Part shown: piece by piece, positions 8,075-17,238 of the stretch
How positions within the stretch are numbered: position 1 is the first letter of the stretch
Layout of the letters: each line of letters opens with the position of its first letter
Source: Trichomonas tenax
Lineage: Eukaryota > Parabasalia > Trichomonadida > Trichomonadidae
DNA: 19,260 bases
Assembly (NCBI GenBank): GCA_023091735.1
Contig: JALKBU010000971.1
Coordinates: 1-19,260, forward strand
Direction: 5' to 3'
Notes under the pieces: generated by a model
What the model was told of the DNA's origin: nothing
Database searches by the model: none
Seen by the model: only the letters and a program-made list of their open reading frames with translations
Program-made: the position numbers and the translations under genes

Positions 8075-9706
8075 ATGAATGCTTATGCATTCATAGCGCC
8101 TCCACAGCAATATGCTTCTAACATGAAGACAAAAATCACTATAAATGACGATATATTGGTATTGGAAGACATCGGTGCACACAGAAGATTCAAAAAAGCG
8201 TATTGTTTGGATGGAATTTTCTCAAATTATGACGAATTGTTCGCTTCTATACCAATAGAAGGCTCTCATAGGGTTTTCATGCTGTTTTCTAAATACAGTT
8301 TCCCACAATTTACAGAATTTAAGAATATGATAATATCGTTTTTTTGCAATTTTTACCAATTCTTCATTCCACCGGTATCTATAGGTCTCGCGAGTATATT
8401 TGACAAGAATACATACGATTATTTGAACGCTAGCCTCGAAAAAAAATACGAATTATTTTCAACTGAAAATATTGACGAAGCTTTGGATTTAATTGACGAA
8501 ACATTTACAACCCTAAAGAATATAGATAAATCCGCTTTTGTTGCTCGCTTAGGAGGGAAAAATTTTATTGAAATAGTCGTTATATCGAATGCTGACACTT
8601 TAATCAAAGAATCAGAGATCACAAACTTACCAACTAACTTAAAAATGATGTATTTTTTAACGAAAACACCAAAAATGAGTCAATCAACACTTGAAACAGC
8701 TTTAAAAGTTTCCCCATACATCGGTTTAGTTGCCGATTCCCTCATCAACAATTCTACTTCATGGATTTGTACAGTAATTGAGTCTTCCCCATTGATAGCA
8801 AATACAGCATTATTCAAATACTTGCAAATCGCTAACAGTGATACTTTTTCGCGATTTAAGCCCAATTCTAGTATCCTGGACTTACCAAAAGGCGAAAATG
8901 AAGAAGAATTTAATCCGGAATTTATTCAATCAAAATCAAAGAAGGAAGGATACAGAGGCGATATTTATGCATTGGATCCATCAATGAGAAGGAAACTATT
9001 TCCAGGATTAAACTTAGATCCAATTCAAATTATAGAACCAGAGAAGAAACAAATGTCTCAGAAATTGATCTCAAGAGAACCGTCGCCTGTGAAGGAGAAA
9101 AATATTCCAATTCCATTAGATCTCAGCGAAAATATCGAGATTATCGAGAAGAAGTCTGAAATTTCGCCAGGAAAGTCCAGCGTTAAGTCAGAAATCTCTA
9201 GATTCGATGATGATGACTCTAATTGGGATTTTGATATTGCTTCTCCATCAAGGGAACACTCACAGATAAGTGACTTTAGAGACGGTGATGATATGAACAG
9301 TTCAATTTCGTCACGAAGAAAAAGGAAAATTTCCCCAGAATTCGTTTGGCCTGAAGCACAGTTTGATGCAAACGCTCCAATCAATGTAGAAACCGTTGAA
9401 AAACTCATCAAAGAGATGAAATCCGATCTTCCTGATCTTGCTCAGCAATCAGAATATGAATATGAAGAAGATGAGTTTGAAAACTTTCCAAAGATTGAGC
9501 AATTGTCGGATGAAGACTATAGGGAACTCGATATCACGTTAAATCTTGATGATAGCGATGATGAAATTGGAAGTCAACCAAATTCGGTCAAATCAGGTGA
9601 TTTAAGGACACTATCAATCGAAAGTAGAAACAGCCGGTTATTTAATGGATCAGGTATTGCTAATTTGCCGCCAAACTCGCCAAAACCAATTCAGATTAAT
9701 TTATAA
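8075..9706 (+). CDS. Unrecognised protein, N-terminal 543 residues before an in-frame TAA
   Basis: I do not recognise the family. Residues 1 to about 275 look like a folded alpha/beta domain, with alternating hydrophobic strands such as HRVFMLFSKYSF and NFIEIVVISNADTLI. Residues about 285-540 are low complexity, acidic and Ser-rich, with S-P sites (REPSPVKEK, EISPGKS, ASPSREH), acidic runs (DDDDSNWDFD, EYEYEEDEFENF, LDDSDDE) and a basic cluster SSRRKRKISPE near 412-422 that could be a nuclear localisation signal. The frame stops at TAA 9704-9706, but the same frame stays open for another 152 codons. The normal product was therefore probably about 696 residues and this is either a nonsense allele or a readthrough site. 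The initiator six bases upstream fixes the start. A nuclear, phosphorylated adaptor is conceivable, but this is a guess. Confidence 0.8.
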   Translation: MNAYAFIAPPQQYASNMKTKITINDDILVLEDIGAHRRFKKAYCLDGIFSNYDELFASIPIEGSHRVFMLFSKYSFPQFTEFKNMIISFFCNFYQFFIPPVSIGLASIFDKNTYDYLNASLEKKYELFSTENIDEALDLIDETFTTLKNIDKSAFVARLGGKNFIEIVVISNADTLIKESEITNLPTNLKMMYFLTKTPKMSQSTLETALKVSPYIGLVADSLINNSTSWICTVIESSPLIANTALFKYLQIANSDTFSRFKPNSSILDLPKGENEEEFNPEFIQSKSKKEGYRGDIYALDPSMRRKLFPGLNLDPIQIIEPEKKQMSQKLISREPSPVKEKNIPIPLDLSENIEIIEKKSEISPGKSSVKSEISRFDDDDSNWDFDIASPSREHSQISDFRDGDDMNSSISSRRKRKISPEFVWPEAQFDANAPINVETVEKLIKEMKSDLPDLAQQSEYEYEEDEFENFPKIEQLSDEDYRELDITLNLDDSDDEIGSQPNSVKSGDLRTLSIESRNSRLFNGSGIANLPPNSPKPIQINL

Positions 9707-10165
9707 GAGTTAGAAGAGACAAAGAACAAATCTCTCAAGAGAATTGAATCCAACAAAGCGAATATAGACCATATTGCTGTTAAATTCCCTAATGAGCACT
9801 TAGAGATTGTCGAGAATGCGAGAAAAGTTGCAAATAATCCTTCTTCAGATGTTACCACGCTTACATTAGAATGCTTAGACCTCCATAATGAACAGCACAA
9901 GATGCAAATGGCACTGAATGATTCAAAGAAGGAATTAACGAATTTACAGCAAAAACAGGGATTTTTGGACTATGAAGCAGAATCCAACAAAGTTGAAATC
10001 GCTCGCCTCCGTGACGTTTTCATACCTCTGAGGCAATCATTGATCCATAAGCGTTTGCAAAATGCGAATTTTGATTATCGACAATCTCCAAGGATAGTCG
10101 AACTCTTGAACTGCGTAAATCGACTACAAAATCAAATATCGAAGCTCCAAGCCTCTAATTTATAG
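9707..10165 (+). pseudogene. In-frame C-terminal continuation after TAA (coiled coil)
   Basis: Directly after TAA 9704-9706 the same frame runs open for 152 codons to TAG 10163-10165. It begins ELEETKNKSLKRIESNKANI and includes ALNDSKKELTNLQQKQGF and LLNCVNRLQNQISKLQ, a clear helical coiled-coil pattern. So long an open frame is very unlikely by chance in DNA this AT-rich. It has no initiator of its own before the internal ATGs at 9902 and 9908. It is therefore the original C-terminus of the gene at 8075, cut off by one stop codon. Confidence 0.8.
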
Positions 10166-10472
10166 AATATTTCATTTATTTGTTTAAATATATTGTATTT
10201 TTGTGTTATGAATCGAAAGAATCCCTAATTTACGCTATGATCATACAGAATATTGCATAAATTGATTGTTTTTATCGTGATTAATGCTAAATTTTTAGAT
10301 TTTTTTTGCCACATAATTTTATTATTCGCAAGACCACCATATGGGCGCTTCAAATCTCTTAATCTCATAGAATAAATGATAGATATGCTTAAGATAAGGG
10401 TGAAAAACCTGGAAATTAATTTGATAAAATTGGATCATAAACAATCAGCCGAAAAACCTTTATTAAACTACC
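10166..10472. other. Convergent intergenic spacer
   Basis: About 300 AT-rich bases between two convergent genes, presumably holding both 3' untranslated regions. TAAA polyadenylation-type words occur (for example near 10184). No gene is supported. Confidence 0.45.
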
Positions 10473-11399
10473 CTAAAGACAACAAACCTTCAATTTCTTT
10501 GGTTGTAATGAGACTGTGATCTCTGTTTGGTATTTGCAACCTTCACCGTCGCGATGCAATGGAATTGGGCGGTCTGACACGATGTGAACCTTCTTGCACT
10601 TGACAATGTTGATCTCTTCAAAGTATTCCATGCCTTTGCCCCATCCAATCCATGCGAGAGGGAATATCGACAAAACCTTGAACTTGTTGTCGCAATTCAT
10701 GACGAAAACGTCAATGTACCCATCGCAGGGACTCGCGTAAGGACCAAGCCAAAGGCCGCCACCTTCACATGGGCCATTCAACATTGATAAGAAGAGACAA
10801 CGGTCATAAACCCTTGTATCCTTATCATCATATGTCACAGTGACCTTTGAGCATTTGTAACTGAACATATTCTTAAACGCGATGACTGAATAAGTCAAAA
10901 AGCCCAAATGGAACTTGTTCAGGAAATCCTTGATAGGTGAAGAATATGCTTCATTGCATACGGATGCGTCGTAGCCCATTCCGCAGCTGACTCCGAATTT
11001 CGCGGTAAATCGGCCGTAATTAATGACACCTACGTCAATGTCCATTCTTTTCTTCGAATACAAAACGCAATCGACGGCCTTTTTGAACCTGGTTGGTAAC
11101 CCAAGTCCTCTCGCGAAGTCATTTGACGATCCCGTCGGAATGTAGCCAAATGTCACATTATCGAAATCTGTGATTCCGTTTATCACTTCCGAGACAGTGC
11201 CGTCGCCTCCGAGTGCAACGATGACCTTTTTACCCGGTAGACCGCAAATTTCTTCGACAATTTTGATCGCATGGTACTCATACTTCGTGTAATGAACTCT
11301 GTAGTCAATATGATGCATTTTCACCTCTTTCTCTATCTGCTTCCACAGCTGCTTGCTTTTCCCGCTTTGGCTACTTGGATTGACTATAAAATGAAACAT
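10473..11399 (-). CDS. Diacylglycerol/sphingosine kinase-type lipid kinase (DAGK catalytic domain)
   Basis: An intact 308-residue protein that is essentially one DAGK catalytic domain, the size of bacterial DgkB/YegS-type single-domain enzymes. Diagnostic motifs are the N-terminal strand FIVNPSSQSGKS (residues 4-15), the nucleotide-binding GGDGT at 64-68, PTGSSNDFARGLG at 88-100, and a C-terminal HRDGEG at 282-287, matching the family's DGE position. These enzymes phosphorylate diacylglycerol, ceramide or a sphingoid base with ATP; which lipid cannot be told from sequence. There is no C1 domain, PH domain, signal peptide or membrane span, unlike typical animal DAG kinases. A bacterial-type, possibly laterally acquired, origin is plausible but untested. 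ATG 11399 is the only sensible start because it opens directly into the first strand. Confidence 0.92.
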   Translation of the reverse strand: MFHFIVNPSSQSGKSKQLWKQIEKEVKMHHIDYRVHYTKYEYHAIKIVEEICGLPGKKVIVALGGDGTVSEVINGITDFDNVTFGYIPTGSSNDFARGLGLPTRFKKAVDCVLYSKKRMDIDVGVINYGRFTAKFGVSCGMGYDASVCNEAYSSPIKDFLNKFHLGFLTYSVIAFKNMFSYKCSKVTVTYDDKDTRVYDRCLFLSMLNGPCEGGGLWLGPYASPCDGYIDVFVMNCDNKFKVLSIFPLAWIGWGKGMEYFEEINIVKCKKVHIVSDRPIPLHRDGEGCKYQTEITVSLQPKKLKVCCL

Positions 11400-11434
11400 T
11401 TTTTTTAATTTAGTTTTGAAAGGGTTCGAGATTT

Positions 11435-11440
11435 CAATGA
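11435..11440 (-). promoter_or_regulatory. Candidate initiator of the lipid kinase gene
   Basis: On the minus strand TCATTG has its +1 A at 11438, giving a 39-base leader to ATG 11399. It matches TCAPyT but not the last (T/A) position, so it is weaker than the initiators of the ankyrin and coiled-coil genes. An alternative site cannot be excluded. Confidence 0.35.
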
Positions 11441-12431
11441 TATCAAAAAGAAATCACTAATTTTGTTTTAATACATTATAGTGGGTCACAGTATTCGAAA
11501 AAAAGAGAATTATTCACTTTTTCATCATCTTTATTAAAGATTTCTGAGGAGGTGTCACATTTCATAATTTTTGTGTTAAATTTAATCGTGTTTCTGCATT
11601 CTGATTGTGTTATATTTCTGATAAATACATTATGTATATCATTTTTAAATTTTTCTGACTATGAAAGAATATTCAAAAATTATTGAAGAATCATGCAGAA
11701 AAATATATGCTTATATGGATTTTACGCAAAAAAGTCTTAATTTAGAAAATTTTGATATTTCAAATATATCATATTTATGATGTTAAATATAGTTCTCCTG
11801 TCAAATCGATTTTTATAGTTTGTAATGAATATTTTCAATAAATTCGATGATATTTATGATATACAATATATGAACATGTTATATTTCAAGTCAAATCAAA
11901 CTGAAATTTTTTAACCTGTATTATATTTGTATTATATAGCTTATACGCTATCATAATATCAAGAAAATTTCGAAAAATATGATTTTTTATAAATTTAGTT
12001 AAAAATGACTTTTAGATGATACTAAACAGAACCATGATGGCTGAAAAAAATTTATAATCGTATTCAAAAAATTGGTCACTTAAAATATATCCAAAGAAGT
12101 TTAAAATATGCCTATTAGCATAAAATAAATAGAAATTTAGAATTAGTATATGGTGTAGATGCCAAATATATCATAATAATTTTATAACCTTACTGTAAAG
12201 TTCAGAAAAACCACAAACGTGACACACAAATTATCGGACTTTTTCTACTGCATATATTATGCTAAGTTCAAATTTTACTGAAAAAGCACACAATAATTCT
12301 GAAGATAAAGATATATAATAACTTTTTTTGGCTTTTTAAATGAAGCTTTGTTTTGAAGGCTCTAGGAATCAAGTTCCAAGAAATTTTAAATAATTGGAAA
12401 GATTTAACATTAACTATCCTCTAGAAAAAAC
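11441..12431. other. Gene-poor AT-rich region
   Basis: About 1 kb of strongly AT-rich DNA with frequent stops in all frames. I see no recognisable gene, tRNA, rRNA or clear repeat. Confidence 0.5.
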
Positions 12432-12653
12432 ATGTTTAACCCCAGTGTTATCCAAAGCCATTTAAGGTTATTATCTGTTTTTCCAAGAAAGTTTAGTTCC
12501 CACAGCGCGCAAAACTTCAAATTTTCTAGCAAGGTTCGAGAGGCTCATTATAGAGGCCCTATAGATGAGATGCAACTACTAACAAAGCAAAATAAATCAT
12601 CCTACGTGAATATGCAAATTTCTCAATTAAAAACGTCGACTTATTGCTTTTAA
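12432..12653 (+). other. Doubtful 73-codon reading frame
   Basis: An ATG-started frame giving a 73-residue Ser/Lys-rich peptide (MFNPSVIQSHLRLLSVFPRK at its start). It has no initiator element upstream, no recognisable domain, and lies in a gene-poor, decayed region. It may be chance or a gene fragment. The segment KFSSKVREAHYRGPIDEMQ looks somewhat protein-like. Confidence 0.15.
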
Positions 12654-12974
12654 TAGATCAAAATACTTATTGCAGCTACTTCAATATTGTTTTATACAAC
12701 TTTTACTACTTAATTAGCTTTATTTGACTAAATATTTAAACTTTCACATAAATACACAATTTCTTAAACAATGTAAGTTCTATATTAGAATTTGCATCTT
12801 AATAACAGAAATAAATAGAAATTTGGTAAATACTTATTAAAATAGCGAAATCGAAATCGTATTTTGATCAATTTTAGGAGTTTATGAGTAGTTATAGGAA
12901 TAAAATGCCTGCATGTATTCTATATGCTTTGTGGGAGTTAACAAATTACGTATTATCACACTAATTGAGAAGAT
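12654..12974. other. Gene-poor AT-rich region
   Basis: No supported gene, RNA or repeat; frequent stops in all frames. Confidence 0.5.
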
Positions 12975-13085
12975 ATGATTTTTTTTCGAAAAAGAAAGAA
13001 CATATGTTATAATCAATGCAACAACCAACATCTAGGCCATGAATGCAGCAATAACTCTATTCTCGTTTATGGTAAGAGGCCTTAG
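12975..13085 (+). other. Short Cys/His-rich frame, possible zinc-knuckle remnant
   Basis: ATG 12975 opens a 36-codon frame with a basic start (FFRKRKN), then CYNQCNNQHLGHECSNN, and a TAG stop at 13083. The Cys-Cys-His-Cys spacing (C-x3-C-x6-H-x-C) is suggestive of a small zinc-binding module as found in DNA-binding or transposon proteins, but does not match the standard CCHC knuckle (C-x2-C-x4-H-x4-C). There is no initiator. It may be a fragment of a decayed mobile-element gene or chance. Confidence 0.2.
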
Positions 13086-13237
13086 TTAGAGTGGACCTAC
13101 TTCTATATCCATTTTTATTTTCTTTGCCCATCGTTTAGATATATTTCATAGTTTATTGTATTATTAACAAATTAATTGATAAAACAGGCTATATATGATA
13201 TGCTAATATTAGATATCTAATAAAAGTGAATTGAGAA
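13086..13237. other. Spacer before the long-inverted-repeat structure
   Basis: AT-rich; nothing recognised. Confidence 0.4.
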
Positions 13238-13965
13238 GGTGTCAAAGGAATGGCTCCACTTTTTTTCTCATTGACCTTTTTGAGTTTTACGATTTTTAAC
13301 GAGCAAACCTCCTTCCTGGACGAATCTAATGAAACATTTGCGTGCCTTTTGTGGGTGCTGATTCTAGTGGTGCAATCTGTTTCATGATCTTATATTACTT
13401 AATCATGATATGATTACAAACAGAAACCCATTACAAATCATTAATGGGCTTCTGTTATGAATATCTTTGATGATCATAACAAATACATCTCACTATTATA
13501 GCGTTCGCTCGCTTATTTTTGCTCGAGTTCCAGTCGAAAAATCAAAAAAATAGAAAAGAAAAAATACGCTACGCGCGCGAGTCAAACAGCATTCCTTTGC
13601 CCATACATCGAGCATACATAAAGTTATGCTACCTCAAGTTCACACAAAATTTGATCATTGGTAACATTACATATCAAATTTTCAACTTTACATGACAAAT
13701 ATCAGATAAGTGTCAAAAATGGTGACTTTCGTTATTTTACATGTCAAAATTCGCTTAAATCTCATTGAGGCATGGAGATCCTCAAGTTAAATAGACAAGC
13801 AAATGCTATAAACATACTCAGCACCCCTGAAAAGCACGTAAATGTCTTCTCAGTTTGGCTTGATATGGTGGTTTACTCGTTAAAAATCGCAAAACTCAAA
13901 AAAGTCAACGGGAAAAAATTCAACGCAAAGTAATCAAAACTCTCAGAAATCATTACGATGACACC
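13238..13965. mobile_element. Putative non-autonomous element with long diverged inverted repeats
   Basis: Bases 13261-13360 and the reverse complement of 13819-13918 align without gaps over 100 bases at about three quarters identity. The best stretch is TTTTTGAGTTTT(A/G)CGATTTTTAACGAG (28 positions, one mismatch). Outside this, GGTGTCA (13238-13244) is matched by TGACACC (13959-13965) with nearby partial similarity, so the arms may extend to about 130 bases with an indel. The 450-base interior has no coding frame and contains an unusual GC-rich pair near 13500-13528 (GCGTTCGCTCGC) and 13567-13583 (CGCTACGCGCGCGAG). Long inverted arms around non-coding DNA suggest an old MULE-like or foldback element. 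I could not find a target-site duplication, so the boundaries are uncertain. Confidence 0.6.
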
Positions 13966-14312
13966 TCATTAATGCAGAAGATCCACTGTCTCCTTCCGAA
14001 GCTTATTATGTTTGTCATAGTTTTGCAGTTTTCTGTTGCGTTTTTCTGATTCATGAAAAATATCATTATAGGATAACATGGTATCTGATACTACAACCCT
14101 TAATTCTGTTTTATGTACTTAATAATGATCCTGTTTATGTATGATTTTGTTCATTGTTGCAATATATACCTAAATTTAAAATGGGTTTTCAGACATATAC
14201 TGTTTGCTATCATATAGCCTATAGACTATGTAATATAAACCTAATTAGTTTGTTAATGTTTGGGAGTCAATCTTTTATTTATCTATTTTTTCCTAATTAG
14301 AGTTCTAAGTTA
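13966..14312. other. Gene-poor AT-rich region
   Basis: No gene, RNA or clear repeat supported. Confidence 0.45.
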
Positions 14313-15610
14313 TTGAAATTTATGATAAATTGATTGCTGGATGGTTAATTGATTATATATTTGAAGTCAAAATCAATTTTTTGTTTTTCAATTGAATTAT
14401 TGAATATTAATGGTTAGCATTCCTTCATTTGTTTCTATATGTGATTGCATAGAAGAATGCTAATGATATTTATCGATGATAGTCAATGACAAATTGGCGT
14501 ATCTTTTTCATTCAATGAATTGGCCAATCTGTCTAATATTTAGGTGGAGGTGATCTTGATGGCAACGTCAATGGTGTTGTAGAAGGTGTTGTACTTGGTG
14601 ATGTATGTGGAGTTGGTTTGGGTGCGTGATTAGGTATATTACACTTTTCTTTTATAACAAAATTAAATAAAATCATATTTTTTGACGAAGCAGAATTGAT
14701 ATTATACACATTACCGGTTCGTCTATTGTTTTCATTTAAATAACACTCGTTTAATTGCGGCTGTGATCCAAAAATAAAAATATATGTATTAGCTTTATTG
14801 GAAATAAAACTTGATGAAATAAATGTGGCACCATTATCTCCATAAAAAATAGCTGATCCAAACATATTAATTGCAGATATGCGATCGATGTTGTTAATTG
14901 CACCACTTATATAAAGATATAGTGACTAATAACCTTATTATATTTTCATTGATGAACCATTGAAATTCATGTTTTTTCAGTCAGCATATGGTTAATATAT
15001 TATATATTGAACTCAAAATCAATTTTTAATATTTCATATCGCTGATGTTTTCCATCAGTTATTTCTATATGTGATTATATAGAAGAATGCTAATGACATT
15101 TATCATCGGATCTGATGATAGTTAATAACATATTTTCCGATCTTTTTCATTCGATGAAATGGCCGATCTGTCTGATATTTAGGTGTTTTTGTTGGCTGAG
15201 TTGTAGGTGATGGTGATGGATGAGGTGATGGTGAAGGAGATTTTGAAGGACTTGGAGAAGGAGATTGTGATGGACTTGGAGAAGGAATTTGAGGTGGTAA
15301 ATTGCATCCTACATTCGTAATGACATTAAATTCAATAATAATTTTGAAATAAGTAGGAGAGTAAGTTATTACATCACCGGTTGATCCGCTATTACCAAAT
15401 AGATAGTATCCTGTTAGAGATACTTGAGAAGAGGAAGCAGCAAAAATCTTTCCATCAGTTTTAGCTTTATTAGGTATAAAATTTGATGAGGTAAATGTTT
15501 GACCATTATATCCATAAAATTTAGAATATCCAGACATACTAATTGCAGATATATAATCAAATTTCGCTCCACTTGCATCAACGCAATATTGTGAAGCGTC
15601 GTTGTTGTCC
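14313..15610. repeat. Diverged tandem segmental duplication (about 640-base unit)
   Basis: Copy A (about 14313-14925) and copy B (about 14960-15610) share both the coding end of a Pro/Ser-rich gene and its 3' flank, offset 630-647 bases. Matching flank landmarks are TTGAAATT(T/C)ATG, ATGGTTAAT, GA(A)(G/C)TCAAAATCAATTTTT, TATATGTGATT(G/A)(C/T)ATAGAAGAATGCTAATGA and ATCTTTTTCATTC(A/G)ATGAA. That the non-coding flank is shared shows duplication of a DNA segment, not just related genes. Confidence 0.8.
14470..14925 (-). pseudogene. Truncated copy of the Pro/Ser-rich surface-type family (copy A)
   Basis: The longest open part (14533-14925) begins just after a TAG and lacks the N-terminal half of its neighbour at 15103-16163. 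The homologous order is SGA-x4-(I/Y)ISAI, then NGATFISSSFISNKAN, then a Pro/Thr/Ser tail (PTPHTSPSTTPSTTPL). After KY a TAG (14533-14535) replaces the Gln codon of copy B. Reading on gives TDWPIH, then a TGA (14512-14514) where copy B has Arg, then MKKIRQFVIDYHR and a TAA at 14470. Copy B reads KYQTDRPFHRMKKIGKYVIN here, so both stops are single-base changes (CAG to TAG, CGA to TGA). The gene is clearly dead, both 5'-truncated and with a doubly nonsense-mutated tail. Confidence 0.8.
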
Positions 15611-16163
15611 ATTAATGTGTAGTTGAATATTGGAGTTCCACTAAAAATACCAGGACTGCTGTCTCCGAAGCATGAACTGATTTTGCAATTTGATACATAT
15701 ACCACCTTTACTAGATAATATATATACAATTCACATTTTGATTCGAAGGAGAATGATATAAAAGAGAGACACCTATACAATTAGAAATGCTAGAACTAGA
15801 TCTTATATATGAGAAATGAGCATCTATGGAGTTGGCAGTCTCGAATCTATTGCAATTATATCCACAAAACCAGTACTGAGTCGTGTTATATGAATTTAAA
15901 TCAATAAAAATGCATCCATTGCAAGAAACAAAAAGGCATTATGCATGAACAATATTTCCGCTAGCATATGTATTGGAAATTATAATACTATTGCTGGTGA
16001 AACTTTTAAAATAGCAATGATGAATAAAATAATTTCCATTTTGGCAATTTATTAGTTCATTGTACTTATTAGCCTTATTATCATCCAGTTTCAATCCATA
16101 AAATTGTTCATAAACGTCAATATCGTTGGTTTTCATGGAAAGGAAAAGTGTGAAAATGTTCAT
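15103..16163 (-). pseudogene. Pro/Ser-rich, beta-helix-like surface-type family gene (copy B), decayed
   Basis: Starts at ATG 16163 with a hydrophobic, signal-like MNIFTLFLSM, followed by KLDDNKANKYNELINCQNGN. A TAA at 15939-15941 interrupts, but the same frame continues 75 codons (CLFVSCNGCIFIDLNSYN, then FCGYNCNRFETANS) to TAG 15711. The frame then shifts near the (TA)n run at about 15718 and continues as VSNCKISSCFGDSSPGIFSG, then SKFYGYNGQTFTSSNFIPN. It ends in a PSPSPSQSPSPSPSKSPSPS tail with a short basic end and no membrane anchor. Short Cys/Asn-containing strands repeated every 20-25 residues suggest a right-handed beta-helix like the Pmp-like proteins of trichomonads; this is inference. 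About 350 residues if repaired. One stop plus one frameshift indicate moderate decay. Confidence 0.75.
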
Positions 16164-16167
16164 TCAT

Positions 16168-16175
16168 AAAAGTGA
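16168..16175 (-). promoter_or_regulatory. Initiator (Inr) of the copy B family gene
   Basis: On the minus strand TCACTTTT (+1 A at 16173) lies 10 bases before ATG 16163. A second ATG at 16167-16165 comes first but is out of frame with the gene and opens a short frame. This may reflect a small ATGA duplication and would further reduce expression. Confidence 0.6.
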
Positions 16176-17238
16176 TATGTTCTATCGAAAAAGGAGAGCG
16201 AACTCAGTTTATCTGTGAACATAAAGAATTGTTGATAAATTTTGTAAATTTTGTTTTATAATTATCATTCAATAATTATTCTTAAAAATAAACTGTTAGA
16301 TTTTGATAATGTTACTTTTATAATGTCATCTCCAGTTAAAATCTTTTGTCATTATACTTAAAAATATTCATTAATGATATATCTATGTCAAAAATAACTG
16401 TTAAATATTTTTAAGAAATATGATTTTTGATTTTCGTGAATTAGCTTCAATTTAGTAGTTAACTAAGTATTGAAATGTGTACCAATATCACATGTAGTCA
16501 AGAAATCGATTATTTTCGCTAAAAACTTTACATTTTTATTTTGTTTCAAAAAAAATCGACTTTTCGAACAAAAATCCAATTGTTTCTTATTCTTTACATG
16601 ATGTATAATTTGTTCCCAGTTTGGGAAACTTTGAAATGCAATGTGATTCGCGAATTAATAAAAATCATATCGAAATTTGCGTTTAAGAGAGTGTAACTTT
16701 GTGGTATTAATAAGCATCAACAGTAGACTGTAAAATGTTATTCAACGAGAAATAACTCTGTTTCATGAAATTATCTCCATTTGCTGTGATCAAATTGAAG
16801 ATCAATGATAACACAAACTAATTCAAATCATTGTAAAATGAAAGGAAAAGCGAATTAACAGCTGATATCTTTTGTTTCATATTTTGAATTTTTATGAATA
16901 TTGTTTAATTTTGATGGCAATAAGGAACTAACACTAGAATCGTTTGTTCTTGACCGTTTTGTCACTAATTCCTTGGTGTTTAAATCTGTTGAAGTCTTTC
17001 TTTCGTAGAAAAACAAAAATATGAAATATCAAAAAAAAGGGGAATTTGGTGTAATAACCCTCATTAATCGACTTTCGCCAAAAGCATTATATTTGGAATC
17101 ATGTGATAATCCATTTGCTAATTTCTTCATTAAGTTTTTGTGAAAGCTTGTTTTTAGATTTGGCAATTTGATGGCACAATTTGGCAAATTGACATCGTTC
17201 AAAATTTGTCACTTTTATTTGATAGCAATAAAAAATAT
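16176..17238. other. Gene-poor AT-rich region
   Basis: About 1 kb between two family members. No supported gene. Small features only: a TTCCCA-GTT-TGGGAA hairpin near 16613 and a short direct repeat TTTGGCAA(T/A)TTGA near 17158 and 17178. Confidence 0.5.

Noticed and set aside
9902..10165. A separate small gene starting at ATG 9902
   Set aside because: It is in frame with the upstream gene, the frame stays open from 9707, and no initiator precedes the ATG; better explained as the tail of one gene.
11420..11440. GGTTCGAG resembling a tRNA T-loop (also near 12533)
   Set aside because: No flanking T-stem, anticodon arm or acceptor pairing can be built around either.
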